Shown here: positions 46,640 to 55,720 of the stretch, piece by piece
How positions within the stretch are numbered: position 1 is the first letter of the stretch
How the letters are laid out: each line of letters begins with the position of its first letter
NCBI RefSeq assembly: GCF_012935715.1
Contig: NZ_CP052860.1
Coordinates: 1,612,001-1,676,000, forward strand
Length of the DNA: 64,000 nt
Direction of reading: 5' to 3'
From: Pseudomonas sp. ADAK13
GTDB lineage: Bacteria; Pseudomonadota; Gammaproteobacteria; Pseudomonadales; Pseudomonadaceae
Translations under genes and position numbers: made by a program
Notes under the pieces: generated by a model
The model's database searches: none
What the model was told of the DNA's origin: nothing
The model's input: the letters and a program-made list of their open reading frames with translations, nothing else

Positions 46640-48552
46640 CAACGGCCGCGCAAGAACAGTTTGTCCAGGTCGTCCAGGCCCATTTGGGTCCAGGTCGGTC
46701 GGCCATGGTTGCACTGGCCGCTGCGTTCGGTGTTTTCCATGTCCCGCAGCAGGCCATTCATTTCCGGCAGGGCCAGGCGGCGGTTGGCACGGATGGCGCC
46801 GTGGCAGGCCATAGTGCCGAGCAGTTCGTTGATGTGCGCCTGGATGCGATCGCTGGTGCCATATTCCATCAGGTCCGCCAGCACATCGGCCACCAGCCGG
46901 TTGGCCTCGGCCTGCTTGAGCAAGGCGGGAATCTGCCGGATAGCCAGGGTTTCCGGGCCCAGGCGTTGCAGCTCAAAGCCCAGCTTCTGGAACACGCTGA
47001 CGTGCTCTTCGGCGCAATCGGCCTCGCGCTGGCTGACCGCCAGGGACTCCGGCACCAGCAGCGGCTGGCCGCTCAAGCCTTCACTGGCCATGGCGATCTT
47101 CAGGCGCTCGTACATGATCCGCTCGTGAGCGGCATGCATGTCCACCAGCACCAGGCCATGGGCATTTTCAGCAAGGATGTAGATACCCTTGAGCTGGGCC
47201 AATGCGTAACCCAACGGCGGCACATCGCCCTGGCCTTCCGGCAAGGCCACAGCACTCGACTCGGCACCGGGCAGCGGCGCAAAAAACTCGCGATAGGCTG
47301 CCTGCGCCTCGGCCACCGGCACCGCCGACTGCGGGCGCGGTGTGTATTGGTACTGATAACCGGCGCCAGCCCCTGAGCCAGGTGCGGTATAGCTGGGCTG
47401 GGCTTGCGGCGATTGCAGCAGGTTGGCTGCCAGGCTCATTTCGCCCTGAGGCCCGAACTCACCGGCTTCCGGACCCGTAGGCCGGACAATCGCCGTGACA
47501 ATCGGCGCCGACAGCTGATCATCCGGGCGCACATCGCCCAAGGCGCGGTGCAAGGTGCCGTAGAGGAAGTCGTGAACCATGCGCCCGTCACGGAAGCGCA
47601 CTTCGTGCTTGGTCGGGTGCACGTTGACGTCGACCACCGATGGGTCGACTTCAAAAAACAGCACAAATGTCGGGTGTCGCCCGTTGAACAGCACGTCGCG
47701 ATACGCCTGGCGCACCGCGTGGGCCACCAGCTTGTCGCGCACCGCACGGCCATTCACAAAGAAATACTGCAAGTCAGCCTGGCTGCGGGAGAAAGTCGGC
47801 AACCCCACCCAACCCCACAGGCGCAAGCCATTGCGCTCAATCTCGATCGGCAGTGCCTGCTCCAGGAACCCGCCGCCGCAGATGGCCGAGACCCGCCGCG
47901 CACGGGCCGCATCATCATGGGCCTCGTGCAGGCTGAGGATGGTCTTGCCGTTGTGACGCAGATGAAAAGCCACATCAAAGCGGGCCAGCGCCAGGCGCTT
48001 GATGACTTCTTGCAGGTGATCGAATTCGGTTTTTTCGGCCTTGAGGAATTTACGCCGTGCCGGGGTGTTGAAGAACAGGTCGCGCACTTCCACCGAAGTG
48101 CCTACCGGGTGCGCAGCCGGCTGGACCCGGGGCGCCATGTCGCGACCTTCGGTTTCCACCTGCCAGGCCTGATCGGCGTCGCGGGTGCGAGACGTCAGGG
48201 TCAGGCGGGCCACGGAGCTGATGGACGCCAGGGCCTCACCGCGAAACCCGAGGCTCATCACCCGCTCCAGGTCTTCCAGGTCGCGAATCTTGCTGGTGGC
48301 GTGACGGGCCAGGGCCAGCGGCAGATCGTCGGAGGAGATCCCGCTGCCGTCGTCACGTACCCGCAGCAGCTTGACGCCGCCCTGCTCCACGTCGACATCG
48401 ATGCGCTTGGCGCCGGAGTCGATGCTGTTTTCCAGCAACTCCTTGATCACCGAAGCCGGCCGCTCGACCACCTCGCCCGCCGCAATCTGGTTCGCCAGGC
48501 GCGGGCTTAGCAGTTCAATGCGCGAGGTGTTGCTCAAGACTGTTTCGCTCAT
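46639..48552 (-). CDS. mutL: DNA mismatch repair protein MutL
   Basis: A 637-aa mismatch repair protein. The GHKL ATPase domain has ENSIDSGA near residue 41, DDGSGI near 67 and FRGEALASI near 100. A linker rich in Pro, Gly and Gln follows at about 345-440. The C-terminal dimerisation domain contains [12 protein letters not shown], which fits the metal-binding endonuclease motif D(M/Q)HA(x)2E(x)4E known from MutL proteins of bacteria lacking MutH, including P. aeruginosa. It lies between amiB and miaA with single-base overlaps. Confidence 0.96.
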   Translation of the reverse strand: MSETVLSNTSRIELLSPRLANQIAAGEVVERPASVIKELLENSIDSGAKRIDVDVEQGGVKLLRVRDDGSGISSDDLPLALARHATSKIRDLEDLERVMSLGFRGEALASISSVARLTLTSRTRDADQAWQVETEGRDMAPRVQPAAHPVGTSVEVRDLFFNTPARRKFLKAEKTEFDHLQEVIKRLALARFDVAFHLRHNGKTILSLHEAHDDAARARRVSAICGGGFLEQALPIEIERNGLRLWGWVGLPTFSRSQADLQYFFVNGRAVRDKLVAHAVRQAYRDVLFNGRHPTFVLFFEVDPSVVDVNVHPTKHEVRFRDGRMVHDFLYGTLHRALGDVRPDDQLSAPIVTAIVRPTGPEAGEFGPQGEMSLAANLLQSPQAQPSYTAPGSGAGAGYQYQYTPRPQSAVPVAEAQAAYREFFAPLPGAESSAVALPEGQGDVPPLGYALAQLKGIYILAENAHGLVLVDMHAAHERIMYERLKIAMASEGLSGQPLLVPESLAVSQREADCAEEHVSVFQKLGFELQRLGPETLAIRQIPALLKQAEANRLVADVLADLMEYGTSDRIQAHINELLGTMACHGAIRANRRLALPEMNGLLRDMENTERSGQCNHGRPTWTQMGLDDLDKLFLRGR

Positions 48553-49985
48553 TATTGCGCCGCCAGTTCAGTGCCAGGGATGGTCAACACCTGGCCGACC
48601 TTCAGTTCATCGGTCTTCAGGTTGTTGGCACTGCGCAAGGTCGCCGCAGACACCTGGAAGCGCACCGCCAGCATCGCCAGGGTGTCGCCGGGCTGGACAC
48701 GATGGTCACGCGGGCCCTGGGCGATCTTGCCGGAGTCACGCAGCCAGGCGATATAAGTGCCCGGCGGCGGGTTCTGCTGGAAGAACTGGCGAACACCGGC
48801 GCTGATGGACCGCGCCAGCGCCTGCTGGTGGCTGGCGGAGGCCAGTTTCGAGGCTTCATTGGAGTTGGAGATAAACCCGGTTTCCACCAGGATCGACGGA
48901 ATATCCGGCGACTTGAGCACCATAAACCCGGCCTGCTCCACCCGCTGTTTGTGCAGCGAGGTGACACGGCCAATGTTGCTCAGGACTTTCTGCCCGACGT
49001 TCAGGCTGGAGGTCAGCGAGGCAGTCATCGACAGGTCGAGCAATACGCCAGCGAGCATCTTGTCCTTGTCATCAAGGGACACGTTGCCGGCCCCGCCGAT
49101 CAAGTCGGAACGGTTTTCACTGTCCGCCAGCCAACGGGCGGTCTCGGACGTAGCGCCGCGGTCAGACAGGGCAAACACCGAGGCACCAAACGCAGCCGCC
49201 GAAGGCGCGGCGTCGGCGTGGATCGAGACGAACAGGTCGGCGCCCTTCTTGCGGGCGATTTCGGTACGGCCACGCAGCGGGATGAAGTAGTCACCGGTAC
49301 GGGTCAACTCCGCGCGATAGCCTTTCATGCCATTGATCTGGCGCTGCAGTTCGCGGGCGATGGCCAGTACCACGTCTTTTTCATGCTGGCCGCGCGAACC
49401 GGAGGCGCCCGGGTCTTCCCCGCCGTGACCGGCATCGATGACCACGATGATGTCGCGTTTGCCCGCCGGTGCAGGTGGTGGCGGCGGCAATTTGACCTGG
49501 GGTTGCGACTGGGTGACCGGCACCGCCGGTATCGTCGCGACGCTCGGGGTTGGCGCAGGCGGCGGCGCAGCATCGGCGGCGTTGTCGAACAGGTCGACCA
49601 CCAGCCGGTTGCCATATTGCGCGTTAGGCGCCAGTACAAAACTTTTCGGGGTCACGGCCTTTTTCAGGTCGATGACCACCCGCAGGTCGGTCGGCGTACG
49701 TTGAGCCGAGCGCATCGCGGTAATCGGGGTATTGGCCATGGCGACTTTCAACGGCGCGGCGAGGGTCGCACCGTTGATATCAATCACCAGGCGATCGGGC
49801 GCCGTGAGGGTGAAGACGCTGTGCTGAACCGGGCCAGACAGGTCGAATACCAGTCGCGTGTTATCCGGTGCCCGCCACAGGCGAACACTTTTCACCTGTG
49901 AGGCCGCCAGTGCATTGAAAGTCATTGCCGCAAGCAACACCCCTACGACAGTAACCAACGCGCGAAAGCGCATACCTAACCCCAT
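48552..49985 (-). CDS. amiB: N-acetylmuramoyl-L-alanine amidase AmiB
   Basis: A 477-aa periplasmic amidase that cleaves septal peptidoglycan during cell separation. After a signal peptide ending near FNALAAS come an AMIN domain (residues 30-130), a Pro-rich linker, an Amidase_3 domain beginning [19 protein letters not shown] with Zn-binding His and Glu, and a C-terminal LysM domain ([19 protein letters not shown]). The start could be the ATG at 49985 or another in-frame ATG at 49973; neither has a strong ribosome-binding site. It overlaps mutL by one base. Confidence 0.94.
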   Translation of the reverse strand: MGLGMRFRALVTVVGVLLAAMTFNALAASQVKSVRLWRAPDNTRLVFDLSGPVQHSVFTLTAPDRLVIDINGATLAAPLKVAMANTPITAMRSAQRTPTDLRVVIDLKKAVTPKSFVLAPNAQYGNRLVVDLFDNAADAAPPPAPTPSVATIPAVPVTQSQPQVKLPPPPPAPAGKRDIIVVIDAGHGGEDPGASGSRGQHEKDVVLAIARELQRQINGMKGYRAELTRTGDYFIPLRGRTEIARKKGADLFVSIHADAAPSAAAFGASVFALSDRGATSETARWLADSENRSDLIGGAGNVSLDDKDKMLAGVLLDLSMTASLTSSLNVGQKVLSNIGRVTSLHKQRVEQAGFMVLKSPDIPSILVETGFISNSNEASKLASASHQQALARSISAGVRQFFQQNPPPGTYIAWLRDSGKIAQGPRDHRVQPGDTLAMLAVRFQVSAATLRSANNLKTDELKVGQVLTIPGTELAAQ

Positions 49986-49988
49986 CAA

Positions 49989-50459
49989 TTATTTGAATTC
50001 CAATGCCAAAGCGGCGCACCACGACTCGCCGCGCGCGCTCTGGGACAACAACTTCAGCTGACGTCCTTGCTTATGCGGGGTAATGGTAATGGTCAGGTCC
50101 GGCTTTGGCAAAAAGCCTGTGCCTTTATCTGGCCACTCGATCAGGCACAACGCGTCTTCATCGAAGTAATCGCGGATGCCCATGTATTCCAACTCTTCCG
50201 GGTCCACCAGCCGATACAGATCGAAATGGAAGGCCCGCACCGAGCCAATCTCGTAGGGCTCCACCAGGGTAAACGTAGGACTCTTCACAGCACCTTCATG
50301 CCCCAACCCGCGAATGATGCCCCGGGACAAGGTGGTTTTTCCGGCGCCCAAATCACCCTCCAGAAAGATCAGGCCCGAGCCTTGCGTCGCCTTGGCAATA
50401 CGATTGCCAAGCGCGACCATGGCGTCTTCATCGGCCAGGAAAAGAATTACTTCAGACAC
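49989..50459 (-). CDS. tsaE: tRNA threonylcarbamoyladenosine biosynthesis ATPase TsaE
   Basis: A 156-aa P-loop ATPase that works with TsaB and TsaD in forming t6A37 on ANN-decoding tRNAs. Walker A LEGDLGAGKTTLSRG is near residue 33, SPTFTLVEPYE near 60 and HFDLYRL near 78, all family hallmarks. It overlaps the nnrD stop by 13 bases, an unusually long overlap. Confidence 0.95.
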   Translation of the reverse strand: MSEVILFLADEDAMVALGNRIAKATQGSGLIFLEGDLGAGKTTLSRGIIRGLGHEGAVKSPTFTLVEPYEIGSVRAFHFDLYRLVDPEELEYMGIRDYFDEDALCLIEWPDKGTGFLPKPDLTITITPHKQGRQLKLLSQSARGESWCAALALEFK

Positions 50460-51307
50460 GGTGATTGCTCCTCCAGCAACTGACGAATGGCGGGAATCAG
50501 GTCGCTGGCGGCCAGCCCGCGACCGAAGGTGCCCTGCCGGTCGCCGGCAGTGGCATGTAACCAGACGGCCAGGCAGGCGGCGTCGAATGCCGGCATGCCT
50601 TGGGCCAGTAAAGCACCGACCAGGCCAGCCAACACGTCACCCAGGCCGGCTGTCGCCATCGCCGGGTGGCCCTGATCACAGCGGGCAACGTGACCGTCCG
50701 GGCGGGCGATCAAACTGCCGGCGCCCTTGAGGATCGCTACCGCATTGAATTTCTGGCTCAACGCGCGGGCCACGTTAAGGCGATCGGCCTGAACCTCGGC
50801 TGTCGAAATCCCCATCAAACGAGCCGCTTCGCCAGGATGCGGGGTGATCACGCAATTGTCGGGCAGGCTGACCTTGCCCGCGGCCAGCAGGTTCAAGGCA
50901 TCGGCGTCCCAGACTTGCGGCTGCGTGGCATTGGCCGCCACCGACAACAGGCTTTTGCCCCAGGAAGCCTCGCCCAGGCCCGGGCCGATGACGATCACGG
51001 AAATCTTCTCCAGCAGGCCTATCAATTGATTGGCCGAGTGCACGCCTACCGTCATCACCTCCGGCAACCGGGCCAGCGCCGCCGCTACGTGCTCGCTGCG
51101 GGTCGCGAGGGAAACCATGCCGGCACCGCTGCGCAGGGCGCTTTCGGCGCTGAGCAAGGCCGCGCCGCCAAAACCCCGGTCGCCACCGATCAGCAATACA
51201 TGGCCGAACTGGCCTTTATGGGCGTCCGGGGAACGCGCAGCGAGTTGCGGCAATTGGCCGGGCAACAGGTGCTGAACGTCGGGTATTTCGTGTTTTGTCT
51301 GCGGCAT
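50447..51307 (-). CDS. nnrD: ADP-dependent NAD(P)H-hydrate dehydratase NnrD (stand-alone)
   Basis: A 286-aa ribokinase-fold enzyme that repairs hydrated NAD(P)H. Motifs GGDRGFGGAALLSAESALRSG, PLTPH-like ITPHPGEAARL, LKGAGS and the anion-hole GLGDVLAG are visible. In E. coli this domain is fused behind the NnrE epimerase; here there is no epimerase domain, and the protein is complete for a stand-alone dehydratase. It overlaps tsaE and diverges from queG. Confidence 0.92.
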   Translation of the reverse strand: MPQTKHEIPDVQHLLPGQLPQLAARSPDAHKGQFGHVLLIGGDRGFGGAALLSAESALRSGAGMVSLATRSEHVAAALARLPEVMTVGVHSANQLIGLLEKISVIVIGPGLGEASWGKSLLSVAANATQPQVWDADALNLLAAGKVSLPDNCVITPHPGEAARLMGISTAEVQADRLNVARALSQKFNAVAILKGAGSLIARPDGHVARCDQGHPAMATAGLGDVLAGLVGALLAQGMPAFDAACLAVWLHATAGDRQGTFGRGLAASDLIPAIRQLLEEQSPCLK

Positions 51308-51369
51308 GCGTCTTCAAGCTCCGATGTCTGGCAGAATTATACGCATCTAACCTGCGGTTTCTCTTGTTC

Positions 51370-52452
51370 ATGCCTGCTATTACCTACGACCTGCCCGCCC
51401 TCGCCCAATCGATCAAAGACTGGGGCCGCGAGCTGGGCTTTCAACAAGTGGGCATCAGCGGCCTCGACCTCGCCGAGCATGAACAGCACCTGCAACGCTG
51501 GCTCGACGCCGGCTACCACGGCGAAATGGACTACATGGGCGCCCACGGCAGCAAGCGCTCACACCCGGAAGAGCTGGTGCCCGGCACCTTGCGCGTGGTG
51601 TCCCTGCGCATGGATTACCTGCCCGGCGACACACAAATGGCCCAACTGCTGGCCAAACCCGAAAAAGCCTACATCTCCCGTTATGCCCTGGGCCGCGACT
51701 ACCACAAGCTGATCCGCAAACGCGTGCAGCAACTGGCCGACCGGATTCAGGCGCAGATCGGCCCGTTCGGCTTTCGTGCCTTTGTCGACAGCGCCCCAGT
51801 GCTGGAAAAAGCCATCGCCGAAAAAGCCGGGCTGGGCTGGATCGGCAAGAACACCCTGGTGCTCAATCGCAAGGCGGGCAGCTACTTTTTCCTCAGCGAG
51901 CTTTTTGTCGACCTGCCGCTGCCGGTCGACCCACCCCACGCCACCGAACACTGTGGCCGCTGCACCGCCTGCCTGGACATCTGTCCTACCAACGCTTTCG
52001 TCGGGCCTTACGTACTGGACGCCCGGCGCTGCATTTCCTACCTGACCATCGAACTGAAAAGCGCGATCCCGGAGGAGCTGCGTCCATTGATCGGTAACCG
52101 GGTATTCGGCTGCGATGACTGTCAGATCGTTTGCCCGTGGAATCGTTTCGCCCGGCCTACCACCGAAAGCGATTTCAAGCCCCGGCACAATCTGGATAAC
52201 GCCGAGTTGGCCGAATTATTCATGTGGGACGAGGACAAGTTCCTCAGCAGCACCGAAGGCTCGCCGCTACGTCGCGCGGGCTATGAGCGCTGGCTGCGCA
52301 ACCTGGCCGTGGGCCTGGGCAACGCGCCGTCGAGCATTCCGGTGCTGGAAGCGTTGAAGGCGCGCCGGGAGTATCCGTCGGAGCTGGTGCGCGAACACGT
52401 GGAGTGGGCTCTGAACCAGCACGCTGAGCGTCAGTGCACGTCGTCGTTGTAG
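51370..52452 (+). CDS. queG: Epoxyqueuosine reductase QueG
   Basis: A 360-aa cobalamin- and iron-sulphur-dependent enzyme that carries out the last step of queuosine formation in tRNA. Two 4Fe-4S motifs are visible, CGRCTACLDICP near residue 197 and CDDCQIVCPWN near 250, with the GWIGKNTLV motif near 155. The start MPAITYD was chosen because it matches the usual N terminus, although its ribosome-binding site is weak. Its last 22 bases overlap the convergent channel gene. Confidence 0.94.
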   Translation: MPAITYDLPALAQSIKDWGRELGFQQVGISGLDLAEHEQHLQRWLDAGYHGEMDYMGAHGSKRSHPEELVPGTLRVVSLRMDYLPGDTQMAQLLAKPEKAYISRYALGRDYHKLIRKRVQQLADRIQAQIGPFGFRAFVDSAPVLEKAIAEKAGLGWIGKNTLVLNRKAGSYFFLSELFVDLPLPVDPPHATEHCGRCTACLDICPTNAFVGPYVLDARRCISYLTIELKSAIPEELRPLIGNRVFGCDDCQIVCPWNRFARPTTESDFKPRHNLDNAELAELFMWDEDKFLSSTEGSPLRRAGYERWLRNLAVGLGNAPSSIPVLEALKARREYPSELVREHVEWALNQHAERQCTSSL

Positions 52453-53045
52453 ACGAACTTGGGCATTTCCCAGTGAAAGCGGATCGCCAACAGGCGCAGT
52501 AGAAAGCCGCTGAACAGTGTCAGCAGGATGGATTGCTCGCTGGGCAGTTCAAGGTAGAGGCACAGCATGTAGAACCAGGCGGCGAGGAACGACACGCTGG
52601 CGTACAGCTCGCGGCGGAAGATCAGCGGGATATCGTTGCAGAAGATGTCTCGCAGGATGCCGCCGAACACCCCGGTGATCACACCACTGACCGACGCCAC
52701 CAGCATGCCGTGGCCCATTTCCAGGGCGGTCATGCAGCCGATCAAGGTAAAGGCCACCAGGCCCACGGCGTCCAGCGCGAGGAACAGCGAGCGCAGGTGG
52801 CGCATCAATGGCGCGATGAAGATCGTCACCAGGGCCGCGATGGAGGTTAGCACCAGGTATTCCGGGTGCTTGACCCAGGTCAGCGGGTAGTGGCCGAGCA
52901 ACACGTCACGCACCGAACCGCCGCCCAGCGCCGTCACGCAGGCGATCAGCACCACACCAAACCAATCCATCCCGCGCCGCCCGGCGGACAAGGCGCCAGT
53001 CATGGCTTCGGCGGTGATGGCGATGAGGTAGAGCATCAACAGCAT
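52431..53045 (-). CDS. TRIC-type (YicG/UPF0126) membrane protein
   Basis: A 204-aa inner-membrane protein with about seven spans arranged as two inverted repeats of three plus one. Each repeat carries the family signature, TALGGGSVRDVLLG near residue 40 and GVFGGILRDIF near 126. Prokaryotic TRIC homologues are cation channels, but some members of this family have been linked to glycine uptake. The gene overlaps the 3' end of queG. Confidence 0.85.
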   Translation of the reverse strand: MLLMLYLIAITAEAMTGALSAGRRGMDWFGVVLIACVTALGGGSVRDVLLGHYPLTWVKHPEYLVLTSIAALVTIFIAPLMRHLRSLFLALDAVGLVAFTLIGCMTALEMGHGMLVASVSGVITGVFGGILRDIFCNDIPLIFRRELYASVSFLAAWFYMLCLYLELPSEQSILLTLFSGFLLRLLAIRFHWEMPKFVYNDDVH

Positions 53046-53065
53046 GATGGCGATCCTTGCAAAGT

Positions 53066-53237
53066 TGTGGCGAGGGGGCTTGTCTGTGGTGAGGGGGCTT
53101 GTCCCCCGTTGGGCTGCGAAGCAGCCCCTTTTAAGGCGACGGAGTTTTTCAGGTAGACCGGGATGTCAGATTTCAGGGCCGCTTCGCAGCCCAACGGGGG
53201 ACAAGCCCCCTCGCCACAGACAAGCCCCCTCGCCACA
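53066..53237. repeat. Large REP element with tandemly doubled outer arms
   Basis: A nested palindrome. Inner arms (GGGGGACAAGCCCCCTCGCC type plus a GGGCTGCGAAGC block) flank about 50 bp, and on both sides the GGCGAGGGGGCTTGT block is repeated once more. It separates orn from the TRIC-type gene and may function as the 3' end of orn. Confidence 0.8.
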
Positions 53238-53266
53238 CAAGCCCGCTCAGATAAGGCATTACCGTT

Positions 53267-53809
53267 TTAGAACTTAATGAAATGCTTGCGGTAATGCTGC
53301 AGCTCGGCGATCGATTCGCGAATATCGTCCAGCGCCAGGTGGGTGCTGCCCTTGTGGAAGCTGTCTTTGACTTCCGGCGCCCAGCGTGCGGCCAGCTCTT
53401 TCAAGGTCGACACATCCAGGTTGCGGTAGTGGAAGTAGCTTTCCAGCGCCTTCATGTGGGTATAAAGAAAGCGGCGGTCCTGGCAAATGCTGTTGCCGCA
53501 GATCGGCGACTTGCCCTTGGGCACCCACTTTTCCAGGAAGGCGATGGTTTCAGCTTCAGCCTCGGCCATGCTCACGCGGCTGTCACGCACGCGCTGGGTC
53601 AGGCCCGAGTTGCCGTGGGTGCGGGTGTTCCACTCGTCCATGGTGGCCAGCACCGCGTCGCTGTGGTGAATGGCGATTACCGGACCTTCGGCCAAGGTGT
53701 TGAGGTTGCTGTCGGTGACAATGGTGGCCATCTCGATGATGACGTCGGTGTCAGGGTTCAGACCGGTCATTTCCAGATCGATCCAAATCAGGTTCTGTGG
53801 GTTTTGCAT
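53267..53809 (-). CDS. orn: Oligoribonuclease
   Basis: A 180-aa DEDDh exonuclease that degrades RNA dinucleotides, including pGpG from c-di-GMP turnover in Pseudomonas. The catalytic motifs are [15 protein letters not shown] near residue 6, [11 protein letters not shown] near 107 and [11 protein letters not shown] near 158. The start at MQNPQNL removes a 6-residue upstream extension and fits the family. It diverges from rsgA. Confidence 0.96.
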   Translation of the reverse strand: MQNPQNLIWIDLEMTGLNPDTDVIIEMATIVTDSNLNTLAEGPVIAIHHSDAVLATMDEWNTRTHGNSGLTQRVRDSRVSMAEAEAETIAFLEKWVPKGKSPICGNSICQDRRFLYTHMKALESYFHYRNLDVSTLKELAARWAPEVKDSFHKGSTHLALDDIRESIAELQHYRKHFIKF

Positions 53810-53915
53810 GTCGTGGTTCCTTGGCACCTTGGCGTAGCTGCGCAGTTTAGCAGGCAGGGCGTGCTAGACTCGCGACCGTTTTACCTAACCTTTGCATTAT
53901 CGACACGGAACACCA

Positions 53916-54947
53916 ATGGCCAAACGCCAGCTCAACCGTCGCCAAAACTGGCGCATCGAAAAGATTCAGGGTGAACGCGCTGCCCGCGCCGCCAAACGTG
54001 AATCCTCCGCCGTGGAAGCGCTTGAGGGCGGCGACCTGGGCCCCGAGCAAACCGGCCTGGTGATCGCGCACTTCGGTGTGCAGGTCGAGGTCGAGGCCAC
54101 AGAAGGCGACTCCGCAGGCCAGGTGTTCCGTTGCCACTTGCGCGCCAACCTGCCTGCGCTGGTCACCGGCGACCAGGTGGTGTGGCGTGCCGGCAACCAG
54201 GGCATCGGCGTCATCGTCGCCCAGTTGCCGCGCACCACCGAACTGCGGCGGCCCGACAGCCGTGGCCAGCTCAAGCCGGTGGCGGCCAACGTCGACATGA
54301 TCGTCATCGTCTTCGCGCCGTTGCCCGAGCCCCATGCCAACCTGATCGACCGCTACCTGGTAGCGGCCGAGCACGCCGGCATTCGCCCGCTGTTGCTGCT
54401 GAACAAATTCGACCTGATCGACGAGCAGAACGCTCCGGCGCTCAACGCGCTGCTGGCGGTGTACCGCACCCTCGGCTATCCGGTGCTGGAAGTCTCGGCA
54501 CATCACGGCAATGGCATGGAGCAGTTGCAGACCGAGCTCGACGGACGCATCAGCGTGTTCGTCGGCCAGTCGGGCGTGGGCAAGTCGTCCCTGGTCAACA
54601 GCCTGTTGCCGGAAGTCGAAACCCGTGTGGGGCCATTGTCGGAGCTGTCCGGCCAGGGCACCCACACCACCACCACCGCCCGGTTGTTCCACTTCCCGGG
54701 CGGCGGTGAACTGATCGACTCCCCCGGGATTCGTGAATTCGGCCTGGGCCACGTGAGCCGCGCCGATGTTGAAGCGGGCTTTATCGAGTTCAACGACTTG
54801 ATCGGCACCTGCCGCTTCCGCGACTGCAAACATGACCGCGAGCCGGGTTGCGCCCTGCTCAAGGCCCTGGAAGACGGCCGCGTGCAGCAGCAGCGGATGA
54901 ACAGCTATCGCTCGATCATCGCCAGCTTGCCCGAGACCAGTTACTAA
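53916..54947 (+). CDS. rsgA: Ribosome small subunit GTPase RsgA
   Basis: A 343-aa circularly permuted GTPase that helps late maturation of the 30S subunit. A basic N-terminal segment and OB-fold come first, then the permuted G domain with G4 [10 protein letters not shown] near residue 160 and the later P-loop [14 protein letters not shown] near 215, and a C-terminal zinc site ([14 protein letters not shown]). The [13 protein letters not shown] start is preceded by GGAA. A large hairpin follows the stop codon. Confidence 0.95.
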   Translation: MAKRQLNRRQNWRIEKIQGERAARAAKRESSAVEALEGGDLGPEQTGLVIAHFGVQVEVEATEGDSAGQVFRCHLRANLPALVTGDQVVWRAGNQGIGVIVAQLPRTTELRRPDSRGQLKPVAANVDMIVIVFAPLPEPHANLIDRYLVAAEHAGIRPLLLLNKFDLIDEQNAPALNALLAVYRTLGYPVLEVSAHHGNGMEQLQTELDGRISVFVGQSGVGKSSLVNSLLPEVETRVGPLSELSGQGTHTTTTARLFHFPGGGELIDSPGIREFGLGHVSRADVEAGFIEFNDLIGTCRFRDCKHDREPGCALLKALEDGRVQQQRMNSYRSIIASLPETSY

Positions 54948-54961
54948 GCAGCGAATCGGTG

Positions 54962-54998
54962 CCGTGCCATGCCTTGAAACACATAAGGCAGGGCACGG
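54962..54998 (+). terminator. Stable hairpin after rsgA without a T tract
   Basis: CCGTGCC/GGCACGG outer stem and GCCTT/AAGGC inner stem, separated by two-base mismatches, with a nine-base loop. No U-run follows, so it is either a processing or stability element or a non-canonical terminator. Confidence 0.45.
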
Positions 54999-55076
54999 AA
55001 CCCACGACCCCATTGATTAAATCGGGTCAGCCATCAAGAATCCGCTGCAACTGGGCGGCCCATGATGCAAGCCAGC

Positions 55077-55105
55077 TTGAATTCGATTTTCCCTATGCTC
55101 ATAAT
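55077..55105 (+). promoter_or_regulatory. Sigma70-like promoter upstream of the structured RNA
   Basis: TTGAAT, a 17-base spacer and CATAAT. The -10 has five of six consensus bases and the -35 has four. Transcription would start near 55112, just before the first hairpin. Confidence 0.55.
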
Positions 55106-55111
55106 CGCTCC

Positions 55112-55231
55112 GTCACCAGCGCAAGCTGGCAGGAGTCTGGATCCTTTTCGGGGTTGATCCAGCGGCGCAGAAGGGGCGAAGCAAGCTCCACTGCGTGTCG
55201 AATGAAGCCGCCTTCGGGCGGCTTTGCTTTT
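55112..55231 (+). ncRNA. Candidate structured small RNA of about 120 nt
   Basis: Three consecutive hairpins are followed by an intrinsic terminator. The first is CCAGC-GCAA-GCTGG at 55116-55129. The second is a 7-bp CTGGATC/GATCCAG stem at 55137-55162. The third is an 11-bp interrupted stem, GCGCAG and GGGGC with GCTCC and CTGCGT, at 55165-55196. The terminator is AAGCCGCC-TTCG-GGCGGCTT plus TGCTTTTT. A promoter candidate ends seven bases before 55112. The region has no ORF with a ribosome-binding site. I do not recognise the RNA family. Part of hairpin three resembles a decayed REP arm. Confidence 0.6.
55205..55231 (+). terminator. Intrinsic terminator between structured RNA and toxin gene
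   Basis: A perfect 8-bp stem with a TTCG loop, followed by TGCTTTTT. It ends 17 bases before the likely TTG start of the PemK/MazF-like gene. Confidence 0.9.
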
Positions 55232-55247
55232 TCCGGGGAATCGACGA

Positions 55248-55643
55248 TTGCCTCTCTACTACCATCCCAAACAAGGCGATGTACTTCTATGCGACTTCAC
55301 GCGGGGCTTTGTGGCACCTGAAATGTTGAAGATCCGCAAAGTCGTCGTCATATCACCTACTGCCACACACAATCGAAAACTGTGCACAGTGGTCCCGATC
55401 TCCTCCACCGCCCCTGATATTCAGCACGATTGGCACCATTTATTGCGGACCAACCCACTGCACACCGATGGCTATAAAGCGCTATGGGTGAAATGCGACA
55501 TGATCTACACCGTCAGTTTCGAGCGACTGGATAAACTGCACAGGAAGACCAGGAGCACAGGGCGAGAGTATTTCGTGCCGCGCCTGGGCACAGAGGATAT
55601 GCGGGGCGTGATTGATGGCGTGAAAGCCTATCTCCCCCTCTGA
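55248..55643 (+). CDS. PemK/MazF-like toxin without an adjacent antitoxin gene
   Basis: A 131-aa protein. The N-terminal QGDVLLCDF corresponds to the GDIVWVDF-type strand of MazF/PemK ribonucleases, followed by KIRKVVVISPTATHNRKLCTVVPIS, which fits the family's RPVVVIS-type core. The first in-frame ATG would remove this core, so the start is probably the TTG at 55248, with GGGGAA eight bases upstream. The only alternative start overlaps the terminator hairpin. No antitoxin ORF precedes or follows; upstream lie an intrinsic terminator and a structured RNA. It may be an orphan endoribonuclease or a member of an RNA-controlled system. Confidence 0.75.
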   Translation: MPLYYHPKQGDVLLCDFTRGFVAPEMLKIRKVVVISPTATHNRKLCTVVPISSTAPDIQHDWHHLLRTNPLHTDGYKALWVKCDMIYTVSFERLDKLHRKTRSTGREYFVPRLGTEDMRGVIDGVKAYLPL

Positions 55644-55653
55644 TACATCGATC

Positions 55654-55687
55654 AAAAAAAATGCCCCGAGAGTTCGGGGCATTTTTT
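55654..55687. terminator. Bidirectional terminator between the toxin gene and motB
   Basis: ATGCCCCGA and TCGGGGCAT close a GAGT loop, with A residues before and T residues after, serving both convergent genes. Confidence 0.9.
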
Positions 55688-55720
55688 AATCGTCCAAGCA
55701 ACGGCTTGAGTCTGCCTGAC

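Noticed and set aside
50447..51307. nnrD as a truncated YjeF protein
   Set aside because: The missing N-terminal epimerase is normal for the stand-alone dehydratase family, and all catalytic motifs are present.
55065..55163. A 32-codon ORF upstream of the toxin as a protein antitoxin
   Set aside because: It has no ribosome-binding site, spans the promoter and the first two hairpins, and shows no antitoxin-like features.
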